Shown here in pieces: positions 27,362 to 36,134 of a stretch of 64,000 nt of DNA. The stretch's first letter is position 1. Every line of letters starts with the position of its first letter. The notes under the pieces were generated by a model. The model saw only the letters and a program-made list of their open reading frames with translations. It was not told the DNA's origin and ran no database searches. The position numbers and the translations under genes are program-made. Source of the DNA: Opitutaceae bacterium (GTDB lineage: Bacteria > Verrucomicrobiota > Verrucomicrobiia > Opitutales > Opitutaceae); assembly GCA_027482185.1 (NCBI GenBank), contig JAIXWF010000019.1, positions 1 through 64,000 on the forward strand. Direction: 5' to 3'.

Positions 27362-27385
27362 GCGTCCGCCGCGCCCGCGGCCCGC

Positions 27386-27418
27386 GCCCGTCCCGCTTCG
27401 CGGGGCGGGCTTTTTTTT
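27386..27418 (+). terminator. Strong intrinsic terminator after receptor copy 3
   Basis: GCCCGTCCCGC (27386-27396), a 3-base loop, GCGGGGCGGGC (27400-27410), then eight Ts. An 11-bp stem with one G-U pair. It separates the receptor from the amino-sugar operon that begins at 27531. Confidence 0.93.
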
Positions 27419-27510
27419 GCCCAAATCCTTGCCATTGGCCCGGCACCGTGAAGCGTCTCCCGCCCGCCGGTCGGCGCCGTGGATTTCGCTTGTCCGGCCC
27501 GGCCCCGTTC

Positions 27511-27526
27511 GTAACTGTCCGGTTAC
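27511..27526. promoter_or_regulatory. Operator S4: GTAACTGTCCGGTTAC
   Basis: A perfect palindrome ending four bases before the epimerase ATG at 27531 and after the terminator at 27386. Its closeness to the start codon implies that it covers the promoter core or the first transcribed bases. Confidence 0.85.
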
Positions 27527-27530
27527 CTTC

Positions 27531-28589
27531 ATGCCTCCCCCCATCCCGTCTTCCCTGCCCGCGGCCGGCCTGCCGTGCCCGGCGGATGCGGTCGACGATT
27601 TTCTGGGGACGCCGACCGCCGGCGTGCGGGCGACCTTGGCCCGGACCCCGGGGCCTTTCCTGATTCTCGGCGCCGGCGGCAAGATCGGCCTGCATCTCTG
27701 CATCATGCTGCAGCGGACCCTCGCCGAACTCGGCCGCACGGACCGGGTCGTCGCGGTGTCACGGTTCCGCACCCTGCGCGACCGCGCCGCCTTTGAATCG
27801 CGCGGCATCGAGGTGGTCGCGGGCGACCTGGGCGATCCCGACGTCCTCGCCCGCCTGCCCGACGCGCCGACCGTGTTCTTCCTGGCCGGCGTCAAGTTCG
27901 GCACAGCCGAGGCCCCGCACCTGTTGCACCGGATCAACGTCGAGATCCCGCAGCAGGTCGCCGAACGCTTCGCGCGCTCCCGCATCGTCGCCTTCTCGTC
28001 CGGCTGCGTCTACCCCTTCGTCACCCCGGCGACCGGTGGCGCGCGCGAGGACACCCCCGCCGCCCCGATCGGCGACTACGCCGCGTCCTGCCTCGCCCGC
28101 GAACAGGCCTTCACCCGCGTCGCCGCCGCCCACGGCACGCCCGTCGTGCTCATCCGGCTCAACTATTCGATCGAGTTCCGCTACGGCCTGCTCGTCGACA
28201 TCGCCCAGGCCGTCCTCGCCGGGCGCCCGGTCGACGTCACGACCGGCTACGTCAACGTCATCTGGCAGAACGACGCCGTCGCCCACAGCATCCAGGCCCT
28301 CGAACTCGCCGGCGCCCCGGCCGTCCCGATCAACATCACCGGCGCCGGCACCCTGGGCGTCCGCGATCTCGCCCGCCGCTTCGGCATCGCGCTCGGACGC
28401 GACGTCGCCATTTCCGGCCACGAAGCCGACACCGCCTGGCTCAACAACGCCTCCCTCTCGCACGAGCGCTTCGGCCGCCCGCCGACCTCCGTCGACACGA
28501 TGATCCGCTGGATCGCGGCCTGGCTGCGCGACGACGGCGAAACCTGGGGCAAACCCACCGGCTTCGAACGCCGCGACGGCCGCTTCTGA
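27531..28589 (+). CDS. NAD(P)-dependent epimerase/dehydratase (extended SDR)
   Basis: A 352-residue Rossmann-fold protein. LGAGGKIGLHL near 46 is the GxGGxxG dinucleotide motif, SSGCVYPF the strand with the catalytic Ser, and the expected YxxxK position is degraded to YAASCLAR (Tyr kept, Lys replaced). It probably binds NAD and a sugar or sugar acid, but loss of the lysine makes activity uncertain. First gene of the unit epimerase-aldolase-nagA-nagB, directly under operator S4. The N-terminal 40 residues are Pro-rich and the start may be somewhat downstream, although the operator position favours the ATG used. Confidence 0.72.
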   Translation: MPPPIPSSLPAAGLPCPADAVDDFLGTPTAGVRATLARTPGPFLILGAGGKIGLHLCIMLQRTLAELGRTDRVVAVSRFRTLRDRAAFESRGIEVVAGDLGDPDVLARLPDAPTVFFLAGVKFGTAEAPHLLHRINVEIPQQVAERFARSRIVAFSSGCVYPFVTPATGGAREDTPAAPIGDYAASCLAREQAFTRVAAAHGTPVVLIRLNYSIEFRYGLLVDIAQAVLAGRPVDVTTGYVNVIWQNDAVAHSIQALELAGAPAVPINITGAGTLGVRDLARRFGIALGRDVAISGHEADTAWLNNASLSHERFGRPPTSVDTMIRWIAAWLRDDGETWGKPTGFERRDGRF

Positions 28590-28602
28590 CGCCCCGGCTC
28601 CC

Positions 28603-29649
28603 GTGGAACCGTCCGCCGCCCTCCGCGACCACCTCCGCTCCGGCCTCGTCATCCCGGCGCTGCCTCTCGCGCTCGACCGACGCCGCCGCTGGGACGAACG
28701 CCGCCAGAGCGCCGTCGTCCGCTACTACCTCGATGCCGGCGCCGGCGGACTCGCCGTCGGCGTCCATTCGACGCAATTCGCCATCCGCGATCCGCAGGTC
28801 GGACTCTATGCCCCGGTCCTGAAGCTCGCGGCCGAGACCGCCGCCGCTTGGCTCGGGCCGAAACCGCGCTCCCTCGCCCTCATCGCCGGACTCTGCGGCC
28901 CGACCGCCCAGGCCCGCCGTGAGGCCCAACTCGCCGCCGCCCACGGCTATCAGGCGGGCCTGCTTAGCCTCGGCGCCTGGGCCGCCGCCCCCGAAGCAAA
29001 GGTGCTCGCCCACTGCCGCGCCGTCGCCCGCGAGTTGCCCCTCGTCGGCTTCTACCTGCAGCCCGCGGTCGGCGGCCGCGAGTTTACGTACCGCTTCTGG
29101 CGCGAGTTCGCCGAGATTCCCGAACTCGTCGCCATCAAGATCGCCCCGTTCAACCGCTACCGCACGATCGACGTCGTCCGCGCCGTCCTCGCCGCCGGCC
29201 GCGACGACGTCGCGCTCTACACCGGCAACGACGACAACATCGTCGCCGACCTGCTCACGCCCTTCTCATTCGCCGGCCGCACGCGTTTCATCGACGGCGG
29301 CCTCCTCGGCCAGTGGGGCGTGTGGACGCAGGCCGCGGTGAAACTTTTCGCGCAACTCAAAGCGGCCCGGCGCCGCCCGCGGATCGACGCCGCGTGGCTG
29401 GATCGCAACGCCGCCCTCACCGACATGAACGCCGCGATCTTCGACGCGGCCCACGGGTTCGCCGGCTGCCTGCCCGGCATCCACGAAGTGCTGCGCCGGC
29501 AGGGTCTGTTCGCCACGACCGCCTGCCTCGACCCGCACGAAACCCTTTCCCCGGGCCAGGCCGCCGAAATCACCCGCGTCGCCGCGGCGTATCCGTGGCT
29601 CGTGGACGACACGTTCGTCGCCGCCAACCTGCGGCGCTGGCTCGATTGA
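28603..29649 (+). CDS. DapA/NanA-family aldolase (dihydrodipicolinate synthase-like)
   Basis: A 348-residue (beta/alpha)8 class I aldolase-like protein. The Schiff-base lysine is in VAIKIAPFNRY, and the YLQP segment in LVGFYLQPAVGG carries the family Tyr. The usual GTTGE motif is replaced by GVHSTQ, so the substrate differs from both dihydrodipicolinate synthase and standard N-acetylneuraminate lyase. The GTG start at 28603 lies 13 bases after the epimerase stop. Next to nagA and nagB, cleavage of a keto-acid sugar such as a sialic-acid-like compound is a fair guess. Confidence 0.75.
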   Translation: MEPSAALRDHLRSGLVIPALPLALDRRRRWDERRQSAVVRYYLDAGAGGLAVGVHSTQFAIRDPQVGLYAPVLKLAAETAAAWLGPKPRSLALIAGLCGPTAQARREAQLAAAHGYQAGLLSLGAWAAAPEAKVLAHCRAVARELPLVGFYLQPAVGGREFTYRFWREFAEIPELVAIKIAPFNRYRTIDVVRAVLAAGRDDVALYTGNDDNIVADLLTPFSFAGRTRFIDGGLLGQWGVWTQAAVKLFAQLKAARRRPRIDAAWLDRNAALTDMNAAIFDAAHGFAGCLPGIHEVLRRQGLFATTACLDPHETLSPGQAAEITRVAAAYPWLVDDTFVAANLRRWLD

Positions 29650-29657
29650 GTTTCCGC

Positions 29658-30614
29658 ATGTCTCCGCTTTCCGCCGTCCCACCGCCCCGCTGGTTCGATT
29701 TCCAGGTCAACGGCTTCGCCGGCGTCGATTTCCAGGCCGAGGACCTGACCTTGGCCCAACTCGAGCACGCCGTCGCCGGCCTGCACCGCCACGGCACCGC
29801 CGCCATCCTCGCGACGCTGATCACCGACACGATCGATTCGCTCTGCCGCAAGCTCGTCTGTTTCGAGGAGCTGCGCGCCCGTTCGCCGCTCGTCGCGGCC
29901 GCCATCCCCGGCTACCACATCGAAGGCCCGTGGCTGAGTCCGGAGCCCGGTTACCGCGGCGCCCATCCCGCCGAGCCGATGCACGCTCCGTCGGTCGACG
30001 AATTCCGTCTCCTGCAGGCGGCGGCGGGCGGCCGCATCCGGCTGATCACGCTCGCCCCCGAATGGCCGGGCAGTCCGGAATGCATCGCCGCCATCGTCCG
30101 CGCCGGCGTCCAGGTTTCCCTCGGCCACACCAACGCCTCGGAAACGCAGATCGACGAGGCGATCCGCGCCGGCGCGCGCTTCTGCACCCATCTCGGCAAC
30201 GGGGCCCCGCTGCAGCTGCACCGCCACGACAACATCATCCAGCGCCTGCTTGCCCGCGACGAACTGACCGCCTGCTTCATCCCCGACGGCGTCCACCTGC
30301 CGCCCTTCGTGCTGCGCAATTTCGTCCGCGCCAAGCCGCGCGGCAAAATTCTCTTCACCACCGATTGCATGGCCGGCGCCGGCGCGGGTCCGGGCCGCTA
30401 CCGCATCGGCCGGCTCGACATCGAGGTCGGCGCCGACGGCATCGCGCGCCAGCCCGGCGGCCAGGGCTTCGCCGGCTCCACCCTCACGCCCGACGCCGGC
30501 GTGCTACGCTGCCAGGAGTATCTCGGCTTCACGCCGGAAACCGCCGCGGCACTTTGGTCGACATTGCCCGCCGCCGCCTTCGGCCTCAACTTGCCCGACT
30601 TTATCGCGCCATGA
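29658..30614 (+). CDS. nagA: N-acetylglucosamine-6-phosphate deacetylase
   Basis: A 318-residue protein with the NagA active site: FQVNGFAG (equivalent to the VQLNG of the E. coli type), YHIEGPWLSPE (metal-binding Glu), SLGHTNA, FCTHLGNG and the catalytic Asp in FTTDCMAGAG. It is shorter than usual (about 380) because the N-terminal beta-sandwich part is missing: the protein begins right at the barrel. It removes acetate from GlcNAc-6-phosphate. The stop overlaps the nagB start by four bases (ATGA). Confidence 0.9.
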   Translation: MSPLSAVPPPRWFDFQVNGFAGVDFQAEDLTLAQLEHAVAGLHRHGTAAILATLITDTIDSLCRKLVCFEELRARSPLVAAAIPGYHIEGPWLSPEPGYRGAHPAEPMHAPSVDEFRLLQAAAGGRIRLITLAPEWPGSPECIAAIVRAGVQVSLGHTNASETQIDEAIRAGARFCTHLGNGAPLQLHRHDNIIQRLLARDELTACFIPDGVHLPPFVLRNFVRAKPRGKILFTTDCMAGAGAGPGRYRIGRLDIEVGADGIARQPGGQGFAGSTLTPDAGVLRCQEYLGFTPETAAALWSTLPAAAFGLNLPDFIAP

Positions 30615-31420
30615 CCCTTGCGACTCCGCACTACCTCACCGCCGGCCGCCTCGCCGTCGAGATCCACGCCGCCCGCCCCCAACTTGGCCGTGCCGCCGCC
30701 TTGGCCGCCGCCGCCTACCTCCACGGCGTGATCGGCGAGCGCGGCCACGCCCGCGTGATCTTCGCCTGTGCGCCTTCGCAGAACGAATTTCTCTCCGAAC
30801 TGATCGCGCTGTCCGCGCAACCCGGCCCGGCCTCGGTCGATTGGTCGAAGGTCACGGCGTTCCACATGGACGACTACGTCGGCCTCACCGCCGCGCACGC
30901 CCAGAGCTTCCGCCACTACCTGCAGGAACACTTCCTGCGCCACGTCCGCATCGGCCGCTTCCATCCGCTGCCCGCTGAGCTGCCCGATACCGCCGCGGTC
31001 TGCACCGCCTACGGCGCGCTGCTGGACGCCCAGCCGATCGACCTCATTTGCATGGGCATCGGCGAGAACGGCCACATCGCCTTCAACGATCCGCCGGTCG
31101 CCGACTTCGACGACCCTCAGCTGGTCAAACTCGTGGAACTCGACGACGCCTGCCGCCACCAGCAGGTGGCCGACGGTTGTTTCCCGACTTTCGCGGACGT
31201 GCCCCGCCACGCGTTTTCCCTCACCGTCCCGGTGTTTCGCCGCGCGCGGAAACTCAGCATCCATGTGCCCGGACCGCGCAAGGCGGATGCCGTGAAGGCG
31301 ACGATCGAGGACCGCATTTCCACCGCCTGCCCGGCCTCGATTTTGCGGCTGCATCCCGACGCCACGCTCTACGTGGACGCCGCTGCCGCGGGCAAACTCG
31401 CCGCCGGCACGTTGCGCTGA
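30611..31420 (+). CDS. nagB: Glucosamine-6-phosphate deaminase
   Basis: A 269-residue isomerase/deaminase. HMDDYVGL (catalytic Asp region), MGIGENGHIAFNDPP (active-site loop with the conserved His) and PVFRRARKLSIHVPGPRKADAV match NagB. It converts glucosamine-6-phosphate to fructose-6-phosphate and ammonia. Last gene of the amino-sugar unit. Its TGA lies at the left end of the intergenic repeat (GCTGAGCCG). No sugar kinase or phosphotransferase gene accompanies nagA and nagB in this window. Confidence 0.92.
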   Translation: MTLATPHYLTAGRLAVEIHAARPQLGRAAALAAAAYLHGVIGERGHARVIFACAPSQNEFLSELIALSAQPGPASVDWSKVTAFHMDDYVGLTAAHAQSFRHYLQEHFLRHVRIGRFHPLPAELPDTAAVCTAYGALLDAQPIDLICMGIGENGHIAFNDPPVADFDDPQLVKLVELDDACRHQQVADGCFPTFADVPRHAFSLTVPVFRRARKLSIHVPGPRKADAVKATIEDRISTACPASILRLHPDATLYVDAAAAGKLAAGTLR

Positions 31421-31567
31421 GCCGAACTCATGCCGTTGAAAGAGCTTGGCTGAGCGCTGAGACCATAACCGTTCGGCTCGCCGGGTTGCCGGCTCCGGCG
31501 ACGTGTTCCGTGGCTCCGCCGATCGATCGCTCAACCCTCAGCTTTCAACTGCAGGATTCCGGCTGAG
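31416..31567. repeat. Dispersed intergenic repeat, copy C
   Basis: About 152 bp between the convergent nagB and tetR genes. Contains GCCGAACTCATGC (31421-31433), GAGCTTGGCTGAG (31442-31454), CCGTTCGG (31469-31476) and CTCAACCCTCA (31530-31540), all found in reverse at 22286-22440. Its ends are CTGAGCCG and CCGGCTGAG. It is the best-preserved copy in the window. Confidence 0.7.
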
Positions 31568-31580
31568 CGGCGCGCCCCGT

Positions 31581-32255
31581 TCAGGCGCCGGCCGCGGCCG
31601 CCGGGTCGGCGCTGCCGGTCGCCCCTTCGGCGGCGATGCCGTCGAAGACGAGTCGCAACACCTGGTTCAGGCCGCGTTCCTTGACCTTCGGATCGCCGAG
31701 ATCGAGCTCGAGACTCTGCGAAAGCGAAAAGCGGTTCGAGTGGTAGATGAAGCACAGGCCGATGAAGTGGATCATCAGGTGCGTTACATCCAGATCGCGG
31801 CGGAATTCGCCGGCCGCGACGCCGTCCTCGACGATCGTCCGGAAACGCGCGAGGAACGGATTCTTGGTCAGGAGGTGGTTCTCCTTCGTCAGGTGCCGGC
31901 CTTTTTCGAGATTCTCCCACTGCAACAGCCGCGTGAACTCGGGCTCGTGGTCGAGAAACTCGAAGTAACTCTCGAGCAGGCGGGACAGTTTTTCCCGCGG
32001 GCTGCGGCCACGCTCGACGGCGTGGAACTCGATCGACTCGATCCGCTGGTAAACCTCGGACAGCGCCGCCTCGAAGAGCGCGTCCTTGCTGCCGAAATAG
32101 TGGTAGACCATCCGCTTGTTCACCCGCGCCTTGCCGACGATCTGATCGACGGAGACCGCGTGGAACCCATGGTTGGCGAACAGACGGATCGCGGCCTGCA
32201 GGATGCGGCGACGCGTGCGATCGGGATTACGCTGGACCGGCTGAGGTGTGGGCAT
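31581..32255 (-). CDS. TetR-family transcriptional regulator
   Basis: A 224-residue regulator. The N-terminal helix-turn-helix at about 33-57 (VSVDQIVGKARVNKRMVYHYFGSKDALF) is a clean TetR signature. The all-helical C-terminal ligand domain is rich in aromatic residues, and the family ligand is not identifiable. The ATG at 32255 is preferred; an in-frame ATG at 32303 would add 16 unusual residues. Only 80 bases follow the peptidase gene, and no promoter is seen there, so both are probably transcribed from the operator S5 region. That would make the regulator autoregulated. It is the only complete TetR-type protein in the island and the main candidate for binding the GTAAC-N6-GTTAC operators. 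Confidence 0.9.
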   Translation of the reverse strand: MPTPQPVQRNPDRTRRRILQAAIRLFANHGFHAVSVDQIVGKARVNKRMVYHYFGSKDALFEAALSEVYQRIESIEFHAVERGRSPREKLSRLLESYFEFLDHEPEFTRLLQWENLEKGRHLTKENHLLTKNPFLARFRTIVEDGVAAGEFRRDLDVTHLMIHFIGLCFIYHSNRFSLSQSLELDLGDPKVKERGLNQVLRLVFDGIAAEGATGSADPAAAAGA

Positions 32256-32335
32256 CGGGGTCGGGCGGACCGTGACATAACCCCTCGGCGGTGAGAAGCG
32301 CAAATCCCGGGCCCCGTGTCATCCGCGGCCCCGGT

Positions 32336-33469
32336 TCAGGCGCCGTCCAGCAACGCGCGAAAAGCCGCCGTCCCCGCCGCCAGTTCGCGCGCGAGGATGA
32401 ACTCGTCGCGCGTATGGGCTTGGGCAATACTGCCTGGCCCGAAGGCCACGGCGGGAATGCCCGCGCCGGCGAAGATGTTCGCGTCGCAGAACCAATCCGC
32501 CGCCGCCCAGCCGCGCCCGACCCGCCGCACGGCCCGGGCCCACGGATCCGTCCGGGCCGTGACGAAGGCCGGTCCGGTCCGGTGCACCGCCACCTTGGCC
32601 GCCGGCACAAGGGTCCGCACCGCCGCGCGCAGCCGCCGCAGCACCTCGTCGCCGGGCAACCCCGGATGCACGCGGATATCGAGCCCAAGCCGGCAGCGGT
32701 CCGGCACCAGATTGAGTTCCCCGCCGCCCTGCACGACCCCGAGGTTGAGGCTGCTGCGCCCGAGCACGGGGTGCCGCTGCGCCGCCAGCCATGGACCGAA
32801 TTCATCTTTCAGATACGCCAGCAGCGGGAGCGCCGCATAGACGGCGTTGCGGCCGCGCTCCGGCTTGGCGCCGTGCGCCGCTTTGCCGGGCACATCGATC
32901 CACACCCGCAGGATGCCCTTGGCTGCATGCACGACCCGCAGGTCCGTCGGCTCGAGCGCCACCGCGAAATCCGCCGTGAAGCCGCCTTGCACCAGCGCCT
33001 GCGCGCCGAGGCTGCCCTGCTCCTCGCCGGCCGTCGCCGCCACGATCCACCGGATGTCGCCCCGTCGCGCCGCGGCGGACCCGGTCCAGTGCGCAAACGC
33101 CGCCAGCAGCGCCGCCGTCGGGCCCTTCGTGTCGCAGGCGCCGCGGCCGTGGAGCCGGTCGCCCCGCGCGGTGAGCGCAAAGGGCGGCACCGTCATGCCC
33201 CGCACGCCCACCGTGTCGAGGTGCGGCGCAAACACCACGGTCGCCCGCGCCTTCCGCGCCGGCGCGAACACGCCGAGCACCGTCGGCCGGCCGGGGGCGA
33301 TCTCCTGGCGCGAGGTGTCGGCCCCGAGCCGGCGCAGCATCGCCTCCATCCATGCGGCCGCCGCCGCCTCGCCCGGTACCGTGCCGCCGGGATCGGCCTC
33401 CGGGTGCACGCTCGGGATCGCGACCAGCTCGCGCAGGATTTTTCGGGCATCGACACGGACGGATTTCAT
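32336..33469 (-). CDS. M20-family metallopeptidase/deacylase
   Basis: A 377-residue cytoplasmic protein of the ArgE/DapE/ACY1 group. Metal ligands and catalytic residues are intact: HLD at 83-85, Asp113 in GACDTKGP, and GEE at 148-150 with the general base Glu. A dimerisation domain sits between about 175 and 290. It hydrolyses an N-acyl amino acid or short peptide; the exact substrate is unknown. ATG 33469 is preferred over an upstream GTG at 33496. It lies immediately downstream of operator S5 and upstream of the tetR gene. Confidence 0.88.
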   Translation of the reverse strand: MKSVRVDARKILRELVAIPSVHPEADPGGTVPGEAAAAAWMEAMLRRLGADTSRQEIAPGRPTVLGVFAPARKARATVVFAPHLDTVGVRGMTVPPFALTARGDRLHGRGACDTKGPTAALLAAFAHWTGSAAARRGDIRWIVAATAGEEQGSLGAQALVQGGFTADFAVALEPTDLRVVHAAKGILRVWIDVPGKAAHGAKPERGRNAVYAALPLLAYLKDEFGPWLAAQRHPVLGRSSLNLGVVQGGGELNLVPDRCRLGLDIRVHPGLPGDEVLRRLRAAVRTLVPAAKVAVHRTGPAFVTARTDPWARAVRRVGRGWAAADWFCDANIFAGAGIPAVAFGPGSIAQAHTRDEFILARELAAGTAAFRALLDGA

Positions 33470-33505
33470 CGGGAAAAAAGCGGCCGACGCCGGCACGCCG
33501 GAATC

Positions 33506-33521
33506 GTAACCACGCGGTTAC
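33506..33521. promoter_or_regulatory. Operator S5: GTAACCACGCGGTTAC
   Basis: A perfect palindrome in the divergent region between the peptidase-tetR unit (start 33469, 36 bases away) and the oxidoreductase-sulfatase unit (start 33578, 56 bases away). It would give the regulator control over its own synthesis. Confidence 0.87.
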
Positions 33522-33577
33522 GGCAGTTCCCCCGGACTGCAACCGGATTTTCCGTCCGCGCGCCTCTTTCCTCACGC

Positions 33578-34657
33578 ATGTCCTCCAAAATCAGAATTCT
33601 CGTTGTCGGCTGCGGCCACATGGGCACCTCGCACGCCCGCGCCTACCACGCCATGGCCGACGCCTTCGAAATCGTCGGGCTCGTCGCCCGCGGCGCCGCC
33701 TCCCGGCAGAAGCTCAACGCCGAGTTCGGCGGCCGCTACGCCGAGTTCGCCGACTACACCGACGCCCTCGCCCGCACGAAACCCGACGCCGTCTGCATCA
33801 GCACGTATCCGGACACCCATGCCGCCTACGCCACCGCCGCGCTCGAGGCCGGCGCGCACGTGTTTCTCGAGAAACCCGTCGCCGACAACATCGCCGATTG
33901 CGAACGTGTCCTCGGTCTCGCCCGCCGCCTGAACCGCAAGCTCGTCGTCGGCTACATCCTCCACGTCCATCCGTCCTGGAAGAAGTTCACCGAGCTCGCG
34001 CAGACCCTCGGTAAGCCGCTCGTCATGCGCATGAACCTCAACCAGCAGAGCTCCGGGCCCAACTGGGCCACGCACAAACAACTGCTGCGCTCCACCTCGC
34101 CGATCGTCGACTGCGGCGTCCACTACGTCGACGTCATGTGCCGCATGACCGGATCGCGTCCGGTCAGCGTCAACGGCATCGGCGCCCGCCTCACCGACGA
34201 GATCGCGGCGAATCAGATCAACTACGGCCATCTTCAGGTCACATTCGCCGACGGCTCCGTCGGCTGGTACGAAGCCGGCTGGGGTCCGATGATGAGCGAG
34301 ACGGCGTTCTTCGTGAAGGACGTCATCGGCCCGAAGGGCTGCGTCAGCATCGTCGCCAAGAACGCCGCCAGCGCCGGCAATTCCGCCGACGTCGATTCGC
34401 ATTCGAAAACGGAATCCCTGCGCCTGCACCACTCGGCCGTCGGCCCCGACGGCAAGTTCGCCCGTTCCGACGAGATCATCGACGTCACGGACGAGCCCAA
34501 CCACGACGAATTGTGCCGGCGGGAGCAGGACGTTTTCCTCCGCGCCATCCGCGAGAACACCGATCTCACCGCGCATTGGCAGAGCGCCATCGACAGCCTC
34601 CGGATCGTGCTCGCCGCCGATCAATCGTTCCGCGAAGGCCGGACGATCAAACTGTAA
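33578..34657 (+). CDS. Gfo/Idh/MocA-family oxidoreductase
   Basis: A 359-residue NAD(P)-dependent dehydrogenase. The Rossmann motif GCGHMG is at 11-16, and the family EKP motif at 98-100. A DCGVHYVDVM segment carries the probable catalytic His of the C-terminal domain. It is cytoplasmic and oxidises or reduces a sugar or cyclitol. It is 58 bases upstream of sulfatase copy 2 in the same direction, so the two are probably one unit under operator S5. Confidence 0.88.
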   Translation: MSSKIRILVVGCGHMGTSHARAYHAMADAFEIVGLVARGAASRQKLNAEFGGRYAEFADYTDALARTKPDAVCISTYPDTHAAYATAALEAGAHVFLEKPVADNIADCERVLGLARRLNRKLVVGYILHVHPSWKKFTELAQTLGKPLVMRMNLNQQSSGPNWATHKQLLRSTSPIVDCGVHYVDVMCRMTGSRPVSVNGIGARLTDEIAANQINYGHLQVTFADGSVGWYEAGWGPMMSETAFFVKDVIGPKGCVSIVAKNAASAGNSADVDSHSKTESLRLHHSAVGPDGKFARSDEIIDVTDEPNHDELCRREQDVFLRAIRENTDLTAHWQSAIDSLRIVLAADQSFREGRTIKL

Positions 34658-34715
34658 TCGCCCCCAACCCGCGGGAGCGGCAACCGCGCCGCTTCCGCGC
34701 GCCTTTCGCCCCGCC

Positions 34716-36074
34716 ATGCCCCCTGTCCCGCTCCGCCGGTTTCTTGCCCTAGTCCTGCTCTGCGCCGTTTCGCTGTCTGCCGCGGTGACCGACCGGCCGA
34801 ACGTCCTCGTCATTATCACCGACGATCACGGCTACGGCGATGTGTCGACGTACGGCCCGAGCGACGTGCAAACCCCGCACCTCGACCGGCTGGCCGCGGA
34901 GGGCATGCTCTTCACGCGGATGCGGGCCAACGCGACCGTCTGCTCGCCCACCCGCGCCGCCTTGCTCACCGGCCGCTATCCGGACCGCGTCGGCGTCCCG
35001 GGCGTGATCCGCACGCAACGCCCCAATTCTTGGGGCTACCTCGATCCGCGCGTCCCCACCCTCGCCGGTCTGCTTCGCGCCGCCGGCTACCACACCGCGC
35101 ACATCGGCAAATGGCACCTCGGGCTCGAGTCGCCGAACGTCCCCAACGAACGCGGCTTCGATTACTTCCACGGTTTCCTCGGCGACATGATGGACAGCTA
35201 CACGACGCACCTGCGCGAGGGGCAAAACTACATGCGCCGCAACCGCGAGCCGATCGATCCCGCGGGCCACGCCACGGATCTCTTCACCGACTGGACCCTC
35301 GATTTTCTCGATTCCCGCGCCAAGTCGCCCCAGCCGTTCTTCCTCTACCTCGCCTACAACGCGCCGCATTTCCCGATCGAGCCGCCGGCCGAGTGGCACG
35401 AAAAGGTGAAAACCCGCGCCCCCGGGCTCGACCCCAAGCGCGCCGCGAACGTCGCCCTGATCGAGCACCTCGACGCGGGCATCGGCCGCATCCTCGAGCG
35501 TCTCGAGGCCCGCGGTCTCGCCCGCAAGACCATCGTGTTCTTCACCGCCGACAACGGCGGCTCCCTGCCCCATGCGCAAAGCAACCGCCCTTGGCGCGAC
35601 GGCAAACAGAGCCACTACGACGGCGGCCTGCGCGTGCCGTTCTTCGTCCGCTGGCCCGGCGTCGTCGCCGCCGGCGCCAAGTCCGACTACGCCGGCCTCA
35701 CTTTCGACATCTTTGCCACCGCCCTAGAGGCCGCCGGTTTGAATCAATCGCCGGGCACCGACGCCGTCAGCCTCCTCCCTGTCCTGAAGACCGGCAAACC
35801 CGCGAACCCGGCGCCGCGCGAACTGTATTTTGTGCGGCGCGAAGGCGGACCGGCCTACGGCGGCAAATCCTACGAAGCGATCATCCGCGGTGACTGGAAG
35901 CTGCTGCAGAATTCGCCGTACGGCCCGCTCGAACTCTACCACCTCGGCCGGGATCCGGGCGAAACGGACAACCGCTTCGCCAAGGAACCCGCGGTCGCGC
36001 GCGAACTTCAGGCCGCGCTCCGCCAACATATCCAGCGCGGCGGCGCCGTGCCGTGGCAGCCACCGGCGCGTTGA
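34716..36074 (+). CDS. Exported arylsulfatase-type sulfatase (copy 2)
   Basis: A 452-residue S1-family sulfatase with signal peptide (1-23). ITDDHGYGD at about 34-42, CSPTR with formylglycine-precursor Cys76, GKWHLGLE, and FTADNGG are all present. It differs from copy 1 in the CxPxR (not CxAxR) signature and in the C-terminal subdomain, so the two probably cut different sulfate positions. The same need for an off-window maturase applies. It converges with the RidA gene, separated by 60 GC-rich bases containing a bulged hairpin. Confidence 0.92.
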   Translation: MPPVPLRRFLALVLLCAVSLSAAVTDRPNVLVIITDDHGYGDVSTYGPSDVQTPHLDRLAAEGMLFTRMRANATVCSPTRAALLTGRYPDRVGVPGVIRTQRPNSWGYLDPRVPTLAGLLRAAGYHTAHIGKWHLGLESPNVPNERGFDYFHGFLGDMMDSYTTHLREGQNYMRRNREPIDPAGHATDLFTDWTLDFLDSRAKSPQPFFLYLAYNAPHFPIEPPAEWHEKVKTRAPGLDPKRAANVALIEHLDAGIGRILERLEARGLARKTIVFFTADNGGSLPHAQSNRPWRDGKQSHYDGGLRVPFFVRWPGVVAAGAKSDYAGLTFDIFATALEAAGLNQSPGTDAVSLLPVLKTGKPANPAPRELYFVRREGGPAYGGKSYEAIIRGDWKLLQNSPYGPLELYHLGRDPGETDNRFAKEPAVARELQAALRQHIQRGGAVPWQPPAR

Positions 36075-36134
36075 GGCCGCGGCCGCGCGGGCCGGCAATT
36101 CCCCCGTTTCAACGCCAGCCCGCGGCCCGGCGCC

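Noticed and set aside
32267-32276. GTGACATAAC upstream of tetR as a possible further operator
   Set aside because: Half-sites and spacing do not fit GTAAC-N6-GTTAC; autoregulation through S5 at 33506 explains the gene better.
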